Below, in pieces: positions 41,837 through 49,567 of a stretch of DNA of 64,000 bases (positions are counted from its first letter, which is position 1; every line of letters starts with the position of its first letter). The notes beneath the pieces were generated by a model. The model ran no database searches and was not told the origin of the DNA. It saw only the letters and a list, made by a program, of their open reading frames with translations. Location of the stretch: the NCBI RefSeq assembly GCF_014297445.1, contig NZ_JACORU010000014.1, positions 1 through 64,000 on the forward strand, in the 5' to 3' direction. A program made the translations under genes and the position numbers. This stretch comes from Ramlibacter albus (GTDB lineage Bacteria > Pseudomonadota > Gammaproteobacteria > Burkholderiales > Burkholderiaceae_C).

Positions 41837-42301
41837 TTACGCAGGCCGCAGCCCGGCCGTGATTCGCGGCCAGACGACGCGCTCGAGCGACCATTTGCCC
41901 GGCCCGAAGACGGCGATGCCGGCGAGGAGCGAGCCCCAGAACACGTGCTGCTGCAAGGCGGCAGGCGCGATCTCCGGGAGCGACAGCACGGCGACGACGT
42001 TCACGACCGAAAGCCCCAGCGCCGCGAACCGGCCGCCCAGCCCAAGGATGAGCAGCACGGGCAGCACGAGCTCGCCACCCGTGCCCATCACGGCGGCCAG
42101 CTGCGGCGGCAGCAACGGCACGTGGTACTCGTCCGTGAACAGCGCCAGGGTCGTGTCCCAATCGCGGATCTTCGTCAGCCCGGAAAGGAAGAAGGCCTGC
42201 GCGACGTACGCCCTCGCGGCGAGCGCGGCGAGGGGCTGCAGGGCGTCAAGCGCGGCGACGATGGACTGCCAGGCGGCCAGGATGCGGTCGATGTATTTCA
42301 T
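41837..42301 (-). CDS. DoxX-family membrane protein (gigT position)
   Basis: The 154-residue protein has four membrane helices (VAQAFFLSGLTKIRDWDTTL, AVMGTGGELVLPVLLILGLG, AALGLSVVNVVAVLSLPEIA, VFWGSLLAGIAVFGPGKWSL). It belongs to the DoxX/quinol-related group. In bufferin and gig operons a DoxX protein closes the set and may supply or accept electrons. The start overlaps the bufC stop by 4 bases, so it is part of the same message. Confidence 0.85.
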   Translation of the reverse strand: MKYIDRILAAWQSIVAALDALQPLAALAARAYVAQAFFLSGLTKIRDWDTTLALFTDEYHVPLLPPQLAAVMGTGGELVLPVLLILGLGGRFAALGLSVVNVVAVLSLPEIAPAALQQHVFWGSLLAGIAVFGPGKWSLERVVWPRITAGLRPA

Positions 42302-43005
42302 GAAGGCTTCTCCAAAGTGCGGATGCGGCAGGCACGCAGCACGAGTTGCTGCTCCACCGCGGATGCGAGCCAGCTCGCGAAGTCGATGCCGGGTGCGGCG
42401 TCGAGCGCGGATGCGAGCGGTTGCCGCGCGAGCAGGGCGGCGACGAGTTCGGCCTCACCTTGCGCGAGCGGCCGCGACACGGGCCGGAAACCCTGCCGCC
42501 ACACCAGCGTGTCGCCCACGAGCGCCGTCGCGGGCGCGAGGCGCAAGGTCACGCGGTCGGGCGGCAGGTTCACCAGCAGCTGCAGCGTGGGCAACTGCTG
42601 CGCGTCGTTGGCGGCCGTTGCTGCGCAGTGCAGCGCCCAGTCGACACGTGCGAGGTGCGCGAGCTGCGGCTCGTCGGCCACCAGCTGGGGAATCGACTCG
42701 ATGTGCTGCGCGAGCCTTGCGCCCCAGCGTGCGATGTCGCCTTGCGCGGGCGGGCGGCGCAGCCAGTGCGTGCGCGCGAGGCCGTCGAAGTTCTCTTCGC
42801 CGAGCACGTGCAGCACGGTGGGGTACGCGGCGGCCAGCGCGCGACTGGCGAGTGCGCGCCCGTTGGCGCGATAAGCGCGCAACCCTCGCACCGACTTCCC
42901 GTCCGCGCGAGCCAGCTGCGGACCGGCGAGCAACGCCGCCGTCTCGATCCCCGGCAACCACAAGGAACGCAGCAGCGCCCGTTGCTGGGCGGCGAGGGCG
43001 TTCAT
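42298..43005 (-). CDS. bufC: BufC/GigB-type partner protein (DUF2063)
   Basis: The 235-residue protein starts [20 protein letters not shown] and has the DUF2063 N-terminal helical domain ([40 protein letters not shown]), then a C-terminal domain. This is the RiPP-recognition partner of the MNIO enzyme BufB in bufferin synthesis (established for related operons). The start overlaps bufB by 4 bases and the stop overlaps the DoxX gene by 4. Confidence 0.88.
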   Translation of the reverse strand: MNALAAQQRALLRSLWLPGIETAALLAGPQLARADGKSVRGLRAYRANGRALASRALAAAYPTVLHVLGEENFDGLARTHWLRRPPAQGDIARWGARLAQHIESIPQLVADEPQLAHLARVDWALHCAATAANDAQQLPTLQLLVNLPPDRVTLRLAPATALVGDTLVWRQGFRPVSRPLAQGEAELVAALLARQPLASALDAAPGIDFASWLASAVEQQLVLRACRIRTLEKPS

Positions 43006-43856
43006 GCGGCGAGCTCCACTTGCTGCAGCACGTTGCGGGCCACGTGCTGTGCGATGGCCGCTTCGTCCAGCAGGGTGTCGAGCGCAGGCACATCGGTGTC
43101 CCATTCGACCAGTGTGGGCACCTCGCCGAAGCAGAGCAGCGCATGTTCGTAGACCCGCCACACGCCGGCCGCGACGCGGCTGCCGTGGTCGTCGATGACG
43201 ATGTCGTCCAGCACCTTGTGCCCCGCGACGTGGATCTCGCCGACGCAGCCGGTGGGGATGCGGTCGAGCCAGCGGTTGCAGGCCGCGACAGGATCGGCCT
43301 CGCCGGCATTCAGCGCATTGACGTAGATGTTGTTCACGTCGACCAGCAGCTGGCAGCCGGTGCGCCGCGCGAGTTCGGCCAGGAAGTCCGGCTCGTCGCG
43401 ATCGGCGCCCGCGAGCGTGATGTACGCGGAGAGGTTCTCCACGAGCAGGGGGCGCTTCAGGCGGTCCTGCACGCGCTGCACGTTGGCGCACAGCACGGCG
43501 AGCGCCTGCGCATTGAAGGGCAGGGGCAGCAGGTCGGCCGCATGCAGGCAGCGGCCGCCGATCAACCCGCGCGCGAACGACGCGTGGTCGCTCACGCGCA
43601 CCGGGTCGATGCGGTCGACCAGCCGCTCCAGCTGGTTGAGGTGCCACGCGTCGATACCCGCGGCCGAACCGAGCGAGAGCCCCACGCCGTGCAGGCTGAC
43701 CGGGTACTCGCGCCGGCCCGCCTCGAGCACCGCGAGCGCGGCGCCGCCTTCACCGAAGAAGTTCTCCGAATGCACTTCGATGAAGTCCAGCGCGGGCCGC
43801 TGCTCGAGCAGCTCGCCGTAGTGCGCGTGGCGCCAGCCGATGCCGACCTGCGTCAT
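43002..43856 (-). CDS. bufB: BufB, MNIO-family (DUF692) multinuclear iron oxidase
   Basis: The 284-residue TIM-barrel enzyme modifies Cys residues of the BufA precursor, in related systems to thiooxazole-type groups that bind copper. Iron-ligand residues are placed in [64 protein letters not shown] and VEWDTDVP. These His, Glu and Asp positions match DUF692. It follows bufA by 7 bases. Confidence 0.92.
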   Translation of the reverse strand: MTQVGIGWRHAHYGELLEQRPALDFIEVHSENFFGEGGAALAVLEAGRREYPVSLHGVGLSLGSAAGIDAWHLNQLERLVDRIDPVRVSDHASFARGLIGGRCLHAADLLPLPFNAQALAVLCANVQRVQDRLKRPLLVENLSAYITLAGADRDEPDFLAELARRTGCQLLVDVNNIYVNALNAGEADPVAACNRWLDRIPTGCVGEIHVAGHKVLDDIVIDDHGSRVAAGVWRVYEHALLCFGEVPTLVEWDTDVPALDTLLDEAAIAQHVARNVLQQVELAA

Positions 43857-43863
43857 GGCCCGC

Positions 43864-44142
43864 TTACGCCTTCTTGGCCTTGGCCTTGGCTTCGTCGGCC
43901 GTCAGGCCGCCCATGGATTTGCAGCTGCCTTTCTCGACGTACTTCCAGGCGCCGGGGTCGTTGTCGGCCTTGGCCTGGCCCGCGCAGGAGTGCGTGCCGG
44001 CGATGTTGGCGCAGTCGTTCTGGCCGGCCTTGGCGATGCCGTAGCACTTGTCCTTGCCGGGTTGCGGCGCGGCGGGGCCGGCCAGCAGCGTGGTGGACAG
44101 CACGGACAGCGCGGCGGCGGCGATCAGGGCACGTTGGTTCAT
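43864..44142 (-). CDS. bufA: BufA-type bufferin precursor (DUF2282)
   Basis: The 92-residue peptide has a signal ([20 protein letters not shown], cleavage near LAG) and four Cys at residues 33, 44, 53 and 74 in the order [24 protein letters not shown], and KGSCKSMGG. This is the four-Cys BufA1/GigP class, exported and used as a periplasmic metal-binding peptide after modification by BufB/BufC. AAGGAG lies 11 bases before ATG 44142. It is the first gene of a four-gene operon (bufA-bufB-bufC-DoxX), the same order as gigPABT in Cupriavidus. Confidence 0.93.
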   Translation of the reverse strand: MNQRALIAAAALSVLSTTLLAGPAAPQPGKDKCYGIAKAGQNDCANIAGTHSCAGQAKADNDPGAWKYVEKGSCKSMGGLTADEAKAKAKKA

Positions 44143-44173
44143 GGTTCGATGGCTCCTTGAAGGGTTGAAAGGT

Positions 44174-44193
44174 CAACCAGCAGCGGCTGGTTG
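44174..44193. promoter_or_regulatory. Inverted repeat in the bufA leader
   Basis: CAACCAGCAGCGGCTGGTTG has perfect 8-bp arms (44174-44181 and 44186-44193) and a 4-base centre. It lies downstream of the predicted bufA -10 (44204-44201) and 31 bases before the start, so it may be a 5'-UTR hairpin or a repressor site. Confidence 0.45.
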
Positions 44194-44200
44194 GGCGTCT

Positions 44201-44226
44201 GTCGGGGCTGCGCGCAGGTTCTTACA
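44201..44226 (-). promoter_or_regulatory. ECF-type promoter of the bufferin operon
   Basis: Reverse strand TGTAAGA (44226-44220), 15 bases, then CGAC (44204-44201). The identical layout precedes the AraC gene on the + strand and the nucleotide cyclase. ECF sigma factors of related bufferin/gig operons use a similar -35 GTAA and -10 CGAA-type motif. The start of transcription would fall near 44195, about 50 bases before bufA. Confidence 0.6.
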
Positions 44227-44238
44227 CGCCGCATGCGA

Positions 44239-44264
44239 TGTAAGGCGCGGCGCGTGCGTGCGAC
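44239..44264 (+). promoter_or_regulatory. ECF-type promoter of the AraC-family gene
   Basis: TGTAAGG (44239-44245), 15 bases, CGAC (44261-44264), on the + strand. The two divergent -35 boxes give TTACA-N12-TGTAA (44222-44243). Transcription would begin near 44271, 0-3 bases before ATG 44273, so the araC-type message may have almost no leader. Confidence 0.6.
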
Positions 44265-44272
44265 CTCTCGTC

Positions 44273-45079
44273 ATGTACGACCTGATCTTCGACAGCGGCC
44301 AGCTGGCCGCGCGCGTGGTGTTCGTGGGCACGCGCTGCTCCCGCGACAACCTGCTGCGCAATTACCGGACGGGCTCCATCCATTTCGTGCGCTCGGGCCG
44401 CGCGGAGGTGCTCACCGGGCAAGGTGCGCCGATCCGCATCGAGGAGCCTTCGCTGGTGTTCTTCCCGCTCGGTTGCCCGCACTGGGTGCGCGCCATGGAC
44501 GACGAGGGCTTCGACCTCGTGTGCGCTTTCACGAGTTATGGCGAGGGCTTCAGCCAGGCCATCTCGCTGTCGTTCCCCGAAGTGCTCGTGATGCCGCTCG
44601 CGCGCCTCGACGGCATCCGCCAACTGCTTGACGCCTTTTTCGCCGAAGCGGCGTCACAAGCGCCGGGCAGCCGGCAGCTCGCGGACCGCTTGTGCGAAGT
44701 GGTGCTCGGCTACATCGCGCGCCATGCGCTCGAAAGCGGCCGCTGCGCTGCAGGCGCGCTGGCGGGTGCCAGCGACCCGCAGATCGCAGCGGCCCTGCGC
44801 GCCATCCACACACGCTACCCCACCGCACTGGACATCGACGCGCTCGCGGCCGAAGCGGGCATGTCGCGCTCGCGCTTCGTGGAGCGCTTCCGCGCGGTGG
44901 TGGGCACCAGCCCGCACGACTACCTCACGCACTACCGCATCGGCGTCGCGCAGCAGCTGCTGCGCCGCCGCGTGCCGGTGAAGACCGTCGCCGGCCGGGT
45001 CGGCTACACCAGCGTTGCCGCCTTCGTGCGCCGCTTCAAGGGCGTGGTGGGCCTGCCGCCCGCCGCCTGGGCCGGATAG
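44273..45079 (+). CDS. AraC-family regulator with cupin-like N-terminal domain
   Basis: The 268-residue protein has an N-terminal cupin-like sensor (TGSIHFVRSGRAEVLTGQGA; EPSLVFFPLGCPHWVRAMDD) and C-terminal paired HTH (LAAEAGMSRSRFVERFRAVV, SPHDYLTHYRIGVAQQLLRR, VAGRVGYTSVAAFVRRFKGV). It is the AraC type with Cys in the sensor (C-P-H-W). It is divergent from the bufferin operon and shares its promoter type, so it may control bufA in addition to the ECF sigma. ATG 44273 is family-typical; no ribosome site is seen. Confidence 0.88.
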   Translation: MYDLIFDSGQLAARVVFVGTRCSRDNLLRNYRTGSIHFVRSGRAEVLTGQGAPIRIEEPSLVFFPLGCPHWVRAMDDEGFDLVCAFTSYGEGFSQAISLSFPEVLVMPLARLDGIRQLLDAFFAEAASQAPGSRQLADRLCEVVLGYIARHALESGRCAAGALAGASDPQIAAALRAIHTRYPTALDIDALAAEAGMSRSRFVERFRAVVGTSPHDYLTHYRIGVAQQLLRRRVPVKTVAGRVGYTSVAAFVRRFKGVVGLPPAAWAG

Positions 45080-45149
45080 CAAACACTCGCGGCCGATCGG
45101 GCAACAGGAGCGGGGCTCGCGCAACGACAGTTCACCGTCCGGCCTGCTC

Positions 45150-45476
45150 ATGGCCGAACCCACAGCCCGGGAGCTTTCGATGCTGCACCCTGCCGAACCC
45201 GATGCCGACACGCGCTTGCGCGCGGTGGAGGAGCTCGACGAGTTCGTCGCCGAGATCGTGCGATGCGCGCACAGGCGCGGCATCCATGTGCCGCCGCACC
45301 TGTTCGATTGGGCGGTCGGCGAAGGCTCCTGGGCTGTGGCCCTGTTCGCGGCTCGTTGCCCGCACGCCGCACTGCGCACCGCGGTGCGGCAGTGGGTCGC
45401 GCCGTACATCGCCTCGCACTTCGGGAACTTGCGCGAGGTCCTTGCCTGTCTGCTTCAACTTGAGGAATCGAAATGA
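45150..45476 (+). CDS. Hypothetical protein coupled to the EF-hand gene
   Basis: The 108-residue helical, cytosol-type protein starts MAEPTARELSMLHPAEPDAD; a second ATG is at 45180. It has HRRGIHVPPHLFDWAVGEGS and two Cys plus a His pair (ARCPHAALRTAVRQWVAPYI). I do not recognise a family. It lies 70 bases after the AraC gene on the same strand and overlaps the EF-hand gene by ATGA, so the two are cotranslated. Confidence 0.55.
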   Translation: MAEPTARELSMLHPAEPDADTRLRAVEELDEFVAEIVRCAHRRGIHVPPHLFDWAVGEGSWAVALFAARCPHAALRTAVRQWVAPYIASHFGNLREVLACLLQLEESK

Positions 45477-45760
45477 CTTTCCAGAAAATCGCCGGCCGCA
45501 TCGCGGTTGCCACTTCCATCCTGTGCGCGGGCAGCGCTTTCGCCGCCGGCCCTACCAACGCCGAGTACTACCCCTTCGCCGAGATCATGGCCATGAAGAT
45601 GATGGACAAGAACAAGGACGGCATGGTGTCCAAGAAGGAGTTCATGGACATGATGGGCATGGCCTGGGACATGAACGCGAGGAAGATGGGCGCCAAGGGC
45701 GACATGCTCACCGTGCAGCAGTTCCAGGAACTGCTGTCGTACATGCGGGCGGGCGGCTGA
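45473..45760 (+). CDS. Exported EF-hand calcium-binding-type protein
   Basis: The 95-residue protein has a signal peptide (MTFQKIAGRIAVATSILCAG, cleavage near AFAAG). The mature part has one canonical 12-residue EF loop DKNKDGMVSKKE with Asp at 1, 3-like Asn, Asp 5 and Glu 12, preceded and followed by Met-rich helices (EIMAMKMMDK; FMDMMGMAWDMN). The many Met could bind Cu(I), in line with the bufferin neighbour, but this is inference. The stop is one base before the cyclase stop on the other strand. Confidence 0.82.
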   Translation: MTFQKIAGRIAVATSILCAGSAFAAGPTNAEYYPFAEIMAMKMMDKNKDGMVSKKEFMDMMGMAWDMNARKMGAKGDMLTVQQFQELLSYMRAGG

Positions 45761-47173
45761 TCAGCCGATCTCGTAGACGGTGTAGTCGTCGGCGATCCCG
45801 CGCAGGGCGCACTTGCGCGGGGTCGCCTTCAGGCCGGCACGCGAAATGAGCTCGCTGGAGGCCTGGTGCGAGATGACCGGCTCGGTCGCGAAAACCGACG
45901 CGGAATCGGCCAGCGCCTGCACGCGCGAGGCGATGTTCACGGTCTGGCCGAAGTAGTCGAGCCGGTCGTTCAGCGTGACGGCCAGGCACGGCCCTTCGTG
46001 CATGCCGATCTTGAGCATCAGGTCCTCGCGGCCGTGCGACTCGTTCAGGCGCTGCATGGCCTCGCGCATGCGCAGCACGGCGGCGATGCCGCGGTCCGAT
46101 GAAGGGAAGGTGGCCATCACCGCGTCGCCGATGGTCTTGACGACCGCGCCCGACTCGCTGGCCACCGCGTGCCCGAGCACGCCGAAGTGCGCCTTCACCA
46201 GCTCGTACGCGGCGAGGTCGCCCACGCGCTCGTACAGCTCGGTCGACGCCTTGAGGTCCGTGAACACGAAAGCAAGGTTGGTGATCTTCAGCCGCTGGTC
46301 CGGCGCCAGCGTCTCGGCGCCGAACAGGTTGCGAAAGGTCTGGTGCGTGAGCAGGCGCTGCGCGGTGAGGAACTGCTTGCGCCGGCCCAGCATGTGGTGC
46401 AGCGCGTCCCCGGCGATGAAGAGGGCCGGCAGCACGCGCGTGTCGGTGCGGTTCTCCAGCGTCAGGCGCAGCGGGCCGGGCCGCATCATGTGCTTGGCCG
46501 TGGGCGACTGCACCTGGTTGAACACGATGCCCAGCTCCTGCCGCTCGCGCGTGGGCTCGCCCTGGATGTCCATGAAGACCGCCGCGTGCGTGACGGGCTC
46601 GAACGCGATGATGAACCCCGGTGGCAGCTGCACGGACATCGTGGCTTTCTCGCCCGCGCCGATCTCCACCCAGTCCAGCACCATGTCCTGCATGTGCTTC
46701 GCGAAATCCTCCGGCGGGGGCAGCACGATGCCCGACGCCCAGAACATCTGGCGCACGTATTCCCACATTGGCAGCTCGTGCGGCGTGTGGGCCGCGATCC
46801 TGCGCACGCGCGGGTTGACGGTGAAGGAGACCTCCACCACTTCATCGAGCGTGGGCTCGTAGTGGGCCGCGCAGATCGCGCAGTTGTATTCGCTGCGGTC
46901 GACGGAGCGCAGCGTGGCGTTGGCGTGCAGCACGCCGCCGCAGCCGGGGCACAGGATGTTCCAGGACATGTCGAACATGCCCAGCCGCGAAGCGTGCAGG
47001 AAGGCGTCGAGTGCCTTCTCCATGGGCAGGTTGCGCTGCTCGGCGAACTCGATCACGTTGACGCGGTTGAGGTCCGGGTCGGCGCCGTCCCGGACGAGGG
47101 CCTCGAGGGCCGCGACCGCGGCGGGGTCGGCGGACTGGCGCAGGACGCTGAACCGGGATTCGGTATCGCTCAT
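45761..47173 (-). CDS. Class III nucleotide cyclase with N-terminal DUF5939-like and zinc-ribbon parts
   Basis: The 470-residue protein has an N-terminal region with a zinc ribbon (Cys 75, 78, 98, 101 in CPGCGGV and NCAICAA), a middle DUF5939-type domain, and a C-terminal class III cyclase: FTDLKASTELYERVGDLAAY (metal Asp near residue 303), GAVVKTIGDAVMATFPSSDR, FGQTVNIASRVQAL. It should make cAMP or cGMP. GGAGGTT precedes ATG 47173. An ECF-type promoter (47202-47227) lies just upstream. Divergent from the sigma factor. Confidence 0.9.
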   Translation of the reverse strand: MSDTESRFSVLRQSADPAAVAALEALVRDGADPDLNRVNVIEFAEQRNLPMEKALDAFLHASRLGMFDMSWNILCPGCGGVLHANATLRSVDRSEYNCAICAAHYEPTLDEVVEVSFTVNPRVRRIAAHTPHELPMWEYVRQMFWASGIVLPPPEDFAKHMQDMVLDWVEIGAGEKATMSVQLPPGFIIAFEPVTHAAVFMDIQGEPTRERQELGIVFNQVQSPTAKHMMRPGPLRLTLENRTDTRVLPALFIAGDALHHMLGRRKQFLTAQRLLTHQTFRNLFGAETLAPDQRLKITNLAFVFTDLKASTELYERVGDLAAYELVKAHFGVLGHAVASESGAVVKTIGDAVMATFPSSDRGIAAVLRMREAMQRLNESHGREDLMLKIGMHEGPCLAVTLNDRLDYFGQTVNIASRVQALADSASVFATEPVISHQASSELISRAGLKATPRKCALRGIADDYTVYEIG

Positions 47174-47201
47174 GGAACCTCCACGGGTTTCGCACCGTTT
47201 G

Positions 47202-47227
47202 GTCGTGTGCGATCATCAAGTCTTACA
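47202..47227 (-). promoter_or_regulatory. ECF-type promoter of the cyclase gene
   Basis: TGTAAGA (47227-47221), 15 bases, CGAC (47205-47202), reverse strand. It is the same heptamer and spacing as at bufA (44226-44201). Transcription would start near 47195, about 22 bases upstream of ATG 47173, with GGAGG in between. Confidence 0.6.
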
Positions 47228-47230
47228 CCG

Positions 47231-47797
47231 ATGAGCATCGAAAGCCAACTTGCCGACCACCGGGTGTACCTGCTGAGGTACGCCCGGCTGCAGTTGCGCA
47301 ACGACGCCTGGGCGGAGGATGCCGTTTCCGAGACGCTCCTGGCGGCCGTCGCCAAGCCGCAATCCTTTGCCAACCGCAGCCAGCTCAAGACCTGGCTGGT
47401 GGGCATCCTCAAGCACAAGATTGTCGACGCGCTGCGGCAGCGCAGCCGCGAGGTGGCGCTGGACACGGACGAGGGCGACGGCAGCGAGGAGCTGGAGGCG
47501 CTGGCTTTCAAGGCCGACGGCCACTTCCAGCAGCAGCCGGCCGACTGGGGCAACCCCGAGCAGGACCTGAGCCGGCGCCAGTTCTTCGCGGTGCTGGAAG
47601 CGTGCACCGACAAGCTGCCGCCCGCCATGGGCCGGCTCTTCCTGATGCGGGAGTGGCTGGAGCTGTCCAGCGAGGACATCTGTAAGGAACTCCAGCTGAC
47701 GCCGACGAACCTGTACGTCCAGCTGCACCGCGCCCGCTTGCGCCTGCGCGAGTGCCTGGAGCTGAACTGGTTCGGTAACAAGGAAGCCTCGTCGTGA
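47231..47797 (+). CDS. ECF-type sigma factor
   Basis: The 188-residue sigma factor has region 2 (LLRYARLQLRNDAWAEDAVS; ETLLAAVAKPQSF and KTWLVGILKHKIVDALRQR) and region 4 (VLEACTDKLPPAMGRLFLMR; LSSEDICKELQLTPTNLYVQ, LHRARLRLRECLE). It is the likely driver of the three TGTAAGR-N15-CGAC promoters nearby, in the manner of RpoQ at gig operons. Its own -35/-10 is not clear; GGAACC-N16-CGTT at 47174-47199 is a weak candidate. It overlaps the anti-sigma gene by 4 bases. Confidence 0.9.
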   Translation: MSIESQLADHRVYLLRYARLQLRNDAWAEDAVSETLLAAVAKPQSFANRSQLKTWLVGILKHKIVDALRQRSREVALDTDEGDGSEELEALAFKADGHFQQQPADWGNPEQDLSRRQFFAVLEACTDKLPPAMGRLFLMREWLELSSEDICKELQLTPTNLYVQLHRARLRLRECLELNWFGNKEASS

Positions 47798-47991
47798 CAA
47801 TGCTGCGCCGCACCTGCAAGGAGGTCGCCGCCCTCCTGGTGGCTCGCGAAGACCGCGAGCTGTCGGCGGTCGACCGCCTGGCGCTGCGGCTGCACCTGGC
47901 GGCGTGCAAGGCGTGCCCGGACTTCGAGCGGCAGATCCTGACCATGCGCAATGCGTTCGCGCGATGGCGCAATTACCAGGAAGGCGATTGA
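47794..47991 (+). CDS. Zinc-finger anti-sigma factor (zf-HC2)
   Basis: The 65-residue protein has the HxxxCxxC zinc motif in LHLAACKACPDFERQI, with an upstream Cys near residue 8 (RTCKEVAALL). It has no membrane helix, so it is a cytosolic ZAS-type anti-sigma. GTG 47794 lies inside the sigma stop (GTGA). Release by oxidation or metal would free the sigma factor. Confidence 0.85.
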   Translation: MTMLRRTCKEVAALLVAREDRELSAVDRLALRLHLAACKACPDFERQILTMRNAFARWRNYQEGD

Positions 47992-47994
47992 GCT

Positions 47995-48468
47995 GTGAAG
48001 CGCCGGGCGCTCGTGCTCGCAGCGACGCATGCGCTTGCTGTCGTGGCCGGGTTCGCGCTCGGCGTGTACTTCCTGCCCATCCTCGCGGCACCGCCGTCGC
48101 CGACCACGGCGCAGGTGCGCGATGTCTCCAAGGGTGCGAGCTACCACGGTGAATTCCGCCGCGCGCTGAAGGGCAGCGACGCGCTGCACTGGGGCGAAGG
48201 CCGCGTGAGCATCTCGCCGCAGGCGGTGAGCCTCGAAGGCCGCATCGCGCCCGGGCCTGCGTACCGCCTCTACCTCGTGCCCGAGTTCGTGGAGACCGGC
48301 GAGGACTTCCAGCGCTTGAAAGCGCGCTCGCTCATGGCGGGCGACATCAAGACCTTCGAGAATTTCCTCGTGCACCTGCCCGCCGGCACGGTGCTGGAGG
48401 AGTACCGCGCCGTGGTGGTGTGGTGCGAGGCGTTCTCGCAGTTCATCACGGCGGCGCGGTACCGGTAG
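47995..48468 (+). CDS. Exported DM13-domain protein
   Basis: The 157-residue protein starts GTG 47995 with an N-terminal membrane/signal helix (AATHALAVVAGFALGVYFLP). The DM13 domain follows: GASYHGEFRRALKGSDALHW, VSLEGRIAPGPAYRLYLVPE, FENFLVHLPAGTVLEEYRAV, VVWCEAFSQFITAARYR. DM13 is linked to electron transfer with a redox Cys (here in VVWCEAF). It is third in the sigma operon, 3 bases after the anti-sigma. Confidence 0.85.
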   Translation: MKRRALVLAATHALAVVAGFALGVYFLPILAAPPSPTTAQVRDVSKGASYHGEFRRALKGSDALHWGEGRVSISPQAVSLEGRIAPGPAYRLYLVPEFVETGEDFQRLKARSLMAGDIKTFENFLVHLPAGTVLEEYRAVVVWCEAFSQFITAARYR

Positions 48469-48481
48469 GGGTGTGAAAAAG

Positions 48482-48544
48482 GGACATATATGACCGATAA
48501 AGCCGGATAAGCGGTCATATATGTCCGGAGTTTCACGAAACTCC
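48482..48544 (-). terminator. Long hairpin pair between convergent genes
   Basis: GGACATATATGACCG (48482-48496) and CGGTCATATATGTCC (48512-48526) form a perfect 15-bp stem; outer GTGAAA/TTTCAC can extend it. On the reverse strand it is followed by CTTTTT, so it should end the Bug receptor transcript. A second stem, GGAGTTTC/GAAACTCC (48527-48534, 48537-48544), is next to it. It lies between DM13 and the Bug gene and may serve both. Confidence 0.75.
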
Positions 48545-48556
48545 AACGCAGCCTGA

Positions 48557-49534
48557 TCAGTCCGCGTACTCGCCCGCTTCCTTGATCACCTTGCCCCAAC
48601 GCGCCACCTCGGCTTCGATGAATTTGCGGTGACCCGCGGGTCCGACGCGGCTGTCGGTGATCACGCTCAGGCCCAGGGCCTCTTCGCGCTTGATCAGCTC
48701 CGGGTCCTTCAGCGCGGTGCGAAGCGCGGCATTCAGCTTCGCCAGCACGGCGGGCGGCGTGCCCTTCGGCGCGTAGAGGCCGTGCCACACCTGCACGTTG
48801 ACGTTCTGCAAACCGGATTCGGCCAGCGTCGGCACGTCCTTGAGCGCCGGCACACCCAGGCGCTTCACGCCCGTCTGCGCGAAGGCCTTCACCTTCCTGC
48901 CTTCGATCTGCGGCACGGCGTTGGTCGCCTGCTCGCACATCAGGTCCACCTGCCCACCGATGAGGTCGTTCATCGCCGGGGCCGTGCCCTTGTAGGGCAC
49001 AGGCGTCATCTTCACGTTCAGCGCGCTTTGCAGCATCAGGCCGCACAGGTGCGACGCGGAGCCGAGGCCCGCGTTCGCGAGCGTCACCTTGTCGCCGGTG
49101 CTGGCGATCCACTTGCGCAGGTCCGCGAAGGTGTTCGCAGCCAGCGACGGCTTGCTGATCACGACGGAAGCCGCCTCGTTGATCACGCCGAGCATCTCGA
49201 AGTCGTCCGGCACCTTGTACGTCAGCTTGCGATACAGCGCGGGCGCCGTCGCCATGCCGATGTGGTGCACGAGCAGCGTGTAGCCGTCGGGCGTGGCTTT
49301 GGCTACCTTGGCCGAGCCGATGGTGCCGCCGGCACCGGCCGTGTTGTCCACCACTACCGGTTGGCCGAGCGGCTTGCGCAGGGCCTCGGCCAGGTCGCGG
49401 GCGATCTTGTCGCTGGGGCCGCCGGCCGCGAACGGCACGACGAGCGTGACCGGTTTGCTCGGGAAGTCGCCCTGCGCCGCCGCCATCAGCGGGACGAGCG
49501 CGAGCGCCGCAACGTAGTTGCGCTTTGCTGTCAT
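48557..49534 (-). CDS. Bug/TctC-family solute receptor of the tartrate locus
   Basis: The 325-residue receptor has a signal (MTAKRNYVAALALVPLMAAA) then the Bug start GDFPSKPVTLVVPFAAGGPS and VVVDNTAGAGGTIGSAKVAK with Asp-Gly-Tyr-Thr. It lies 33 bases downstream of tarD on the same strand and probably binds tartrate or a similar hydroxyacid. No tctAB genes. It is the third Bug receptor of the window. Confidence 0.92.
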   Translation of the reverse strand: MTAKRNYVAALALVPLMAAAQGDFPSKPVTLVVPFAAGGPSDKIARDLAEALRKPLGQPVVVDNTAGAGGTIGSAKVAKATPDGYTLLVHHIGMATAPALYRKLTYKVPDDFEMLGVINEAASVVISKPSLAANTFADLRKWIASTGDKVTLANAGLGSASHLCGLMLQSALNVKMTPVPYKGTAPAMNDLIGGQVDLMCEQATNAVPQIEGRKVKAFAQTGVKRLGVPALKDVPTLAESGLQNVNVQVWHGLYAPKGTPPAVLAKLNAALRTALKDPELIKREEALGLSVITDSRVGPAGHRKFIEAEVARWGKVIKEAGEYAD

Positions 49535-49567
49535 GTTGTCTCCTCGGGTATTACTGGGGATTTCCCG

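Noticed and set aside
47174-47199. GGAACC-N16-CGTT as the sigma gene promoter
   Set aside because: GGAACC is the reverse of the cyclase ribosome site GGAGGTTCC, so the match may be chance; also it differs from the TGTAAGR-N15-CGAC type.
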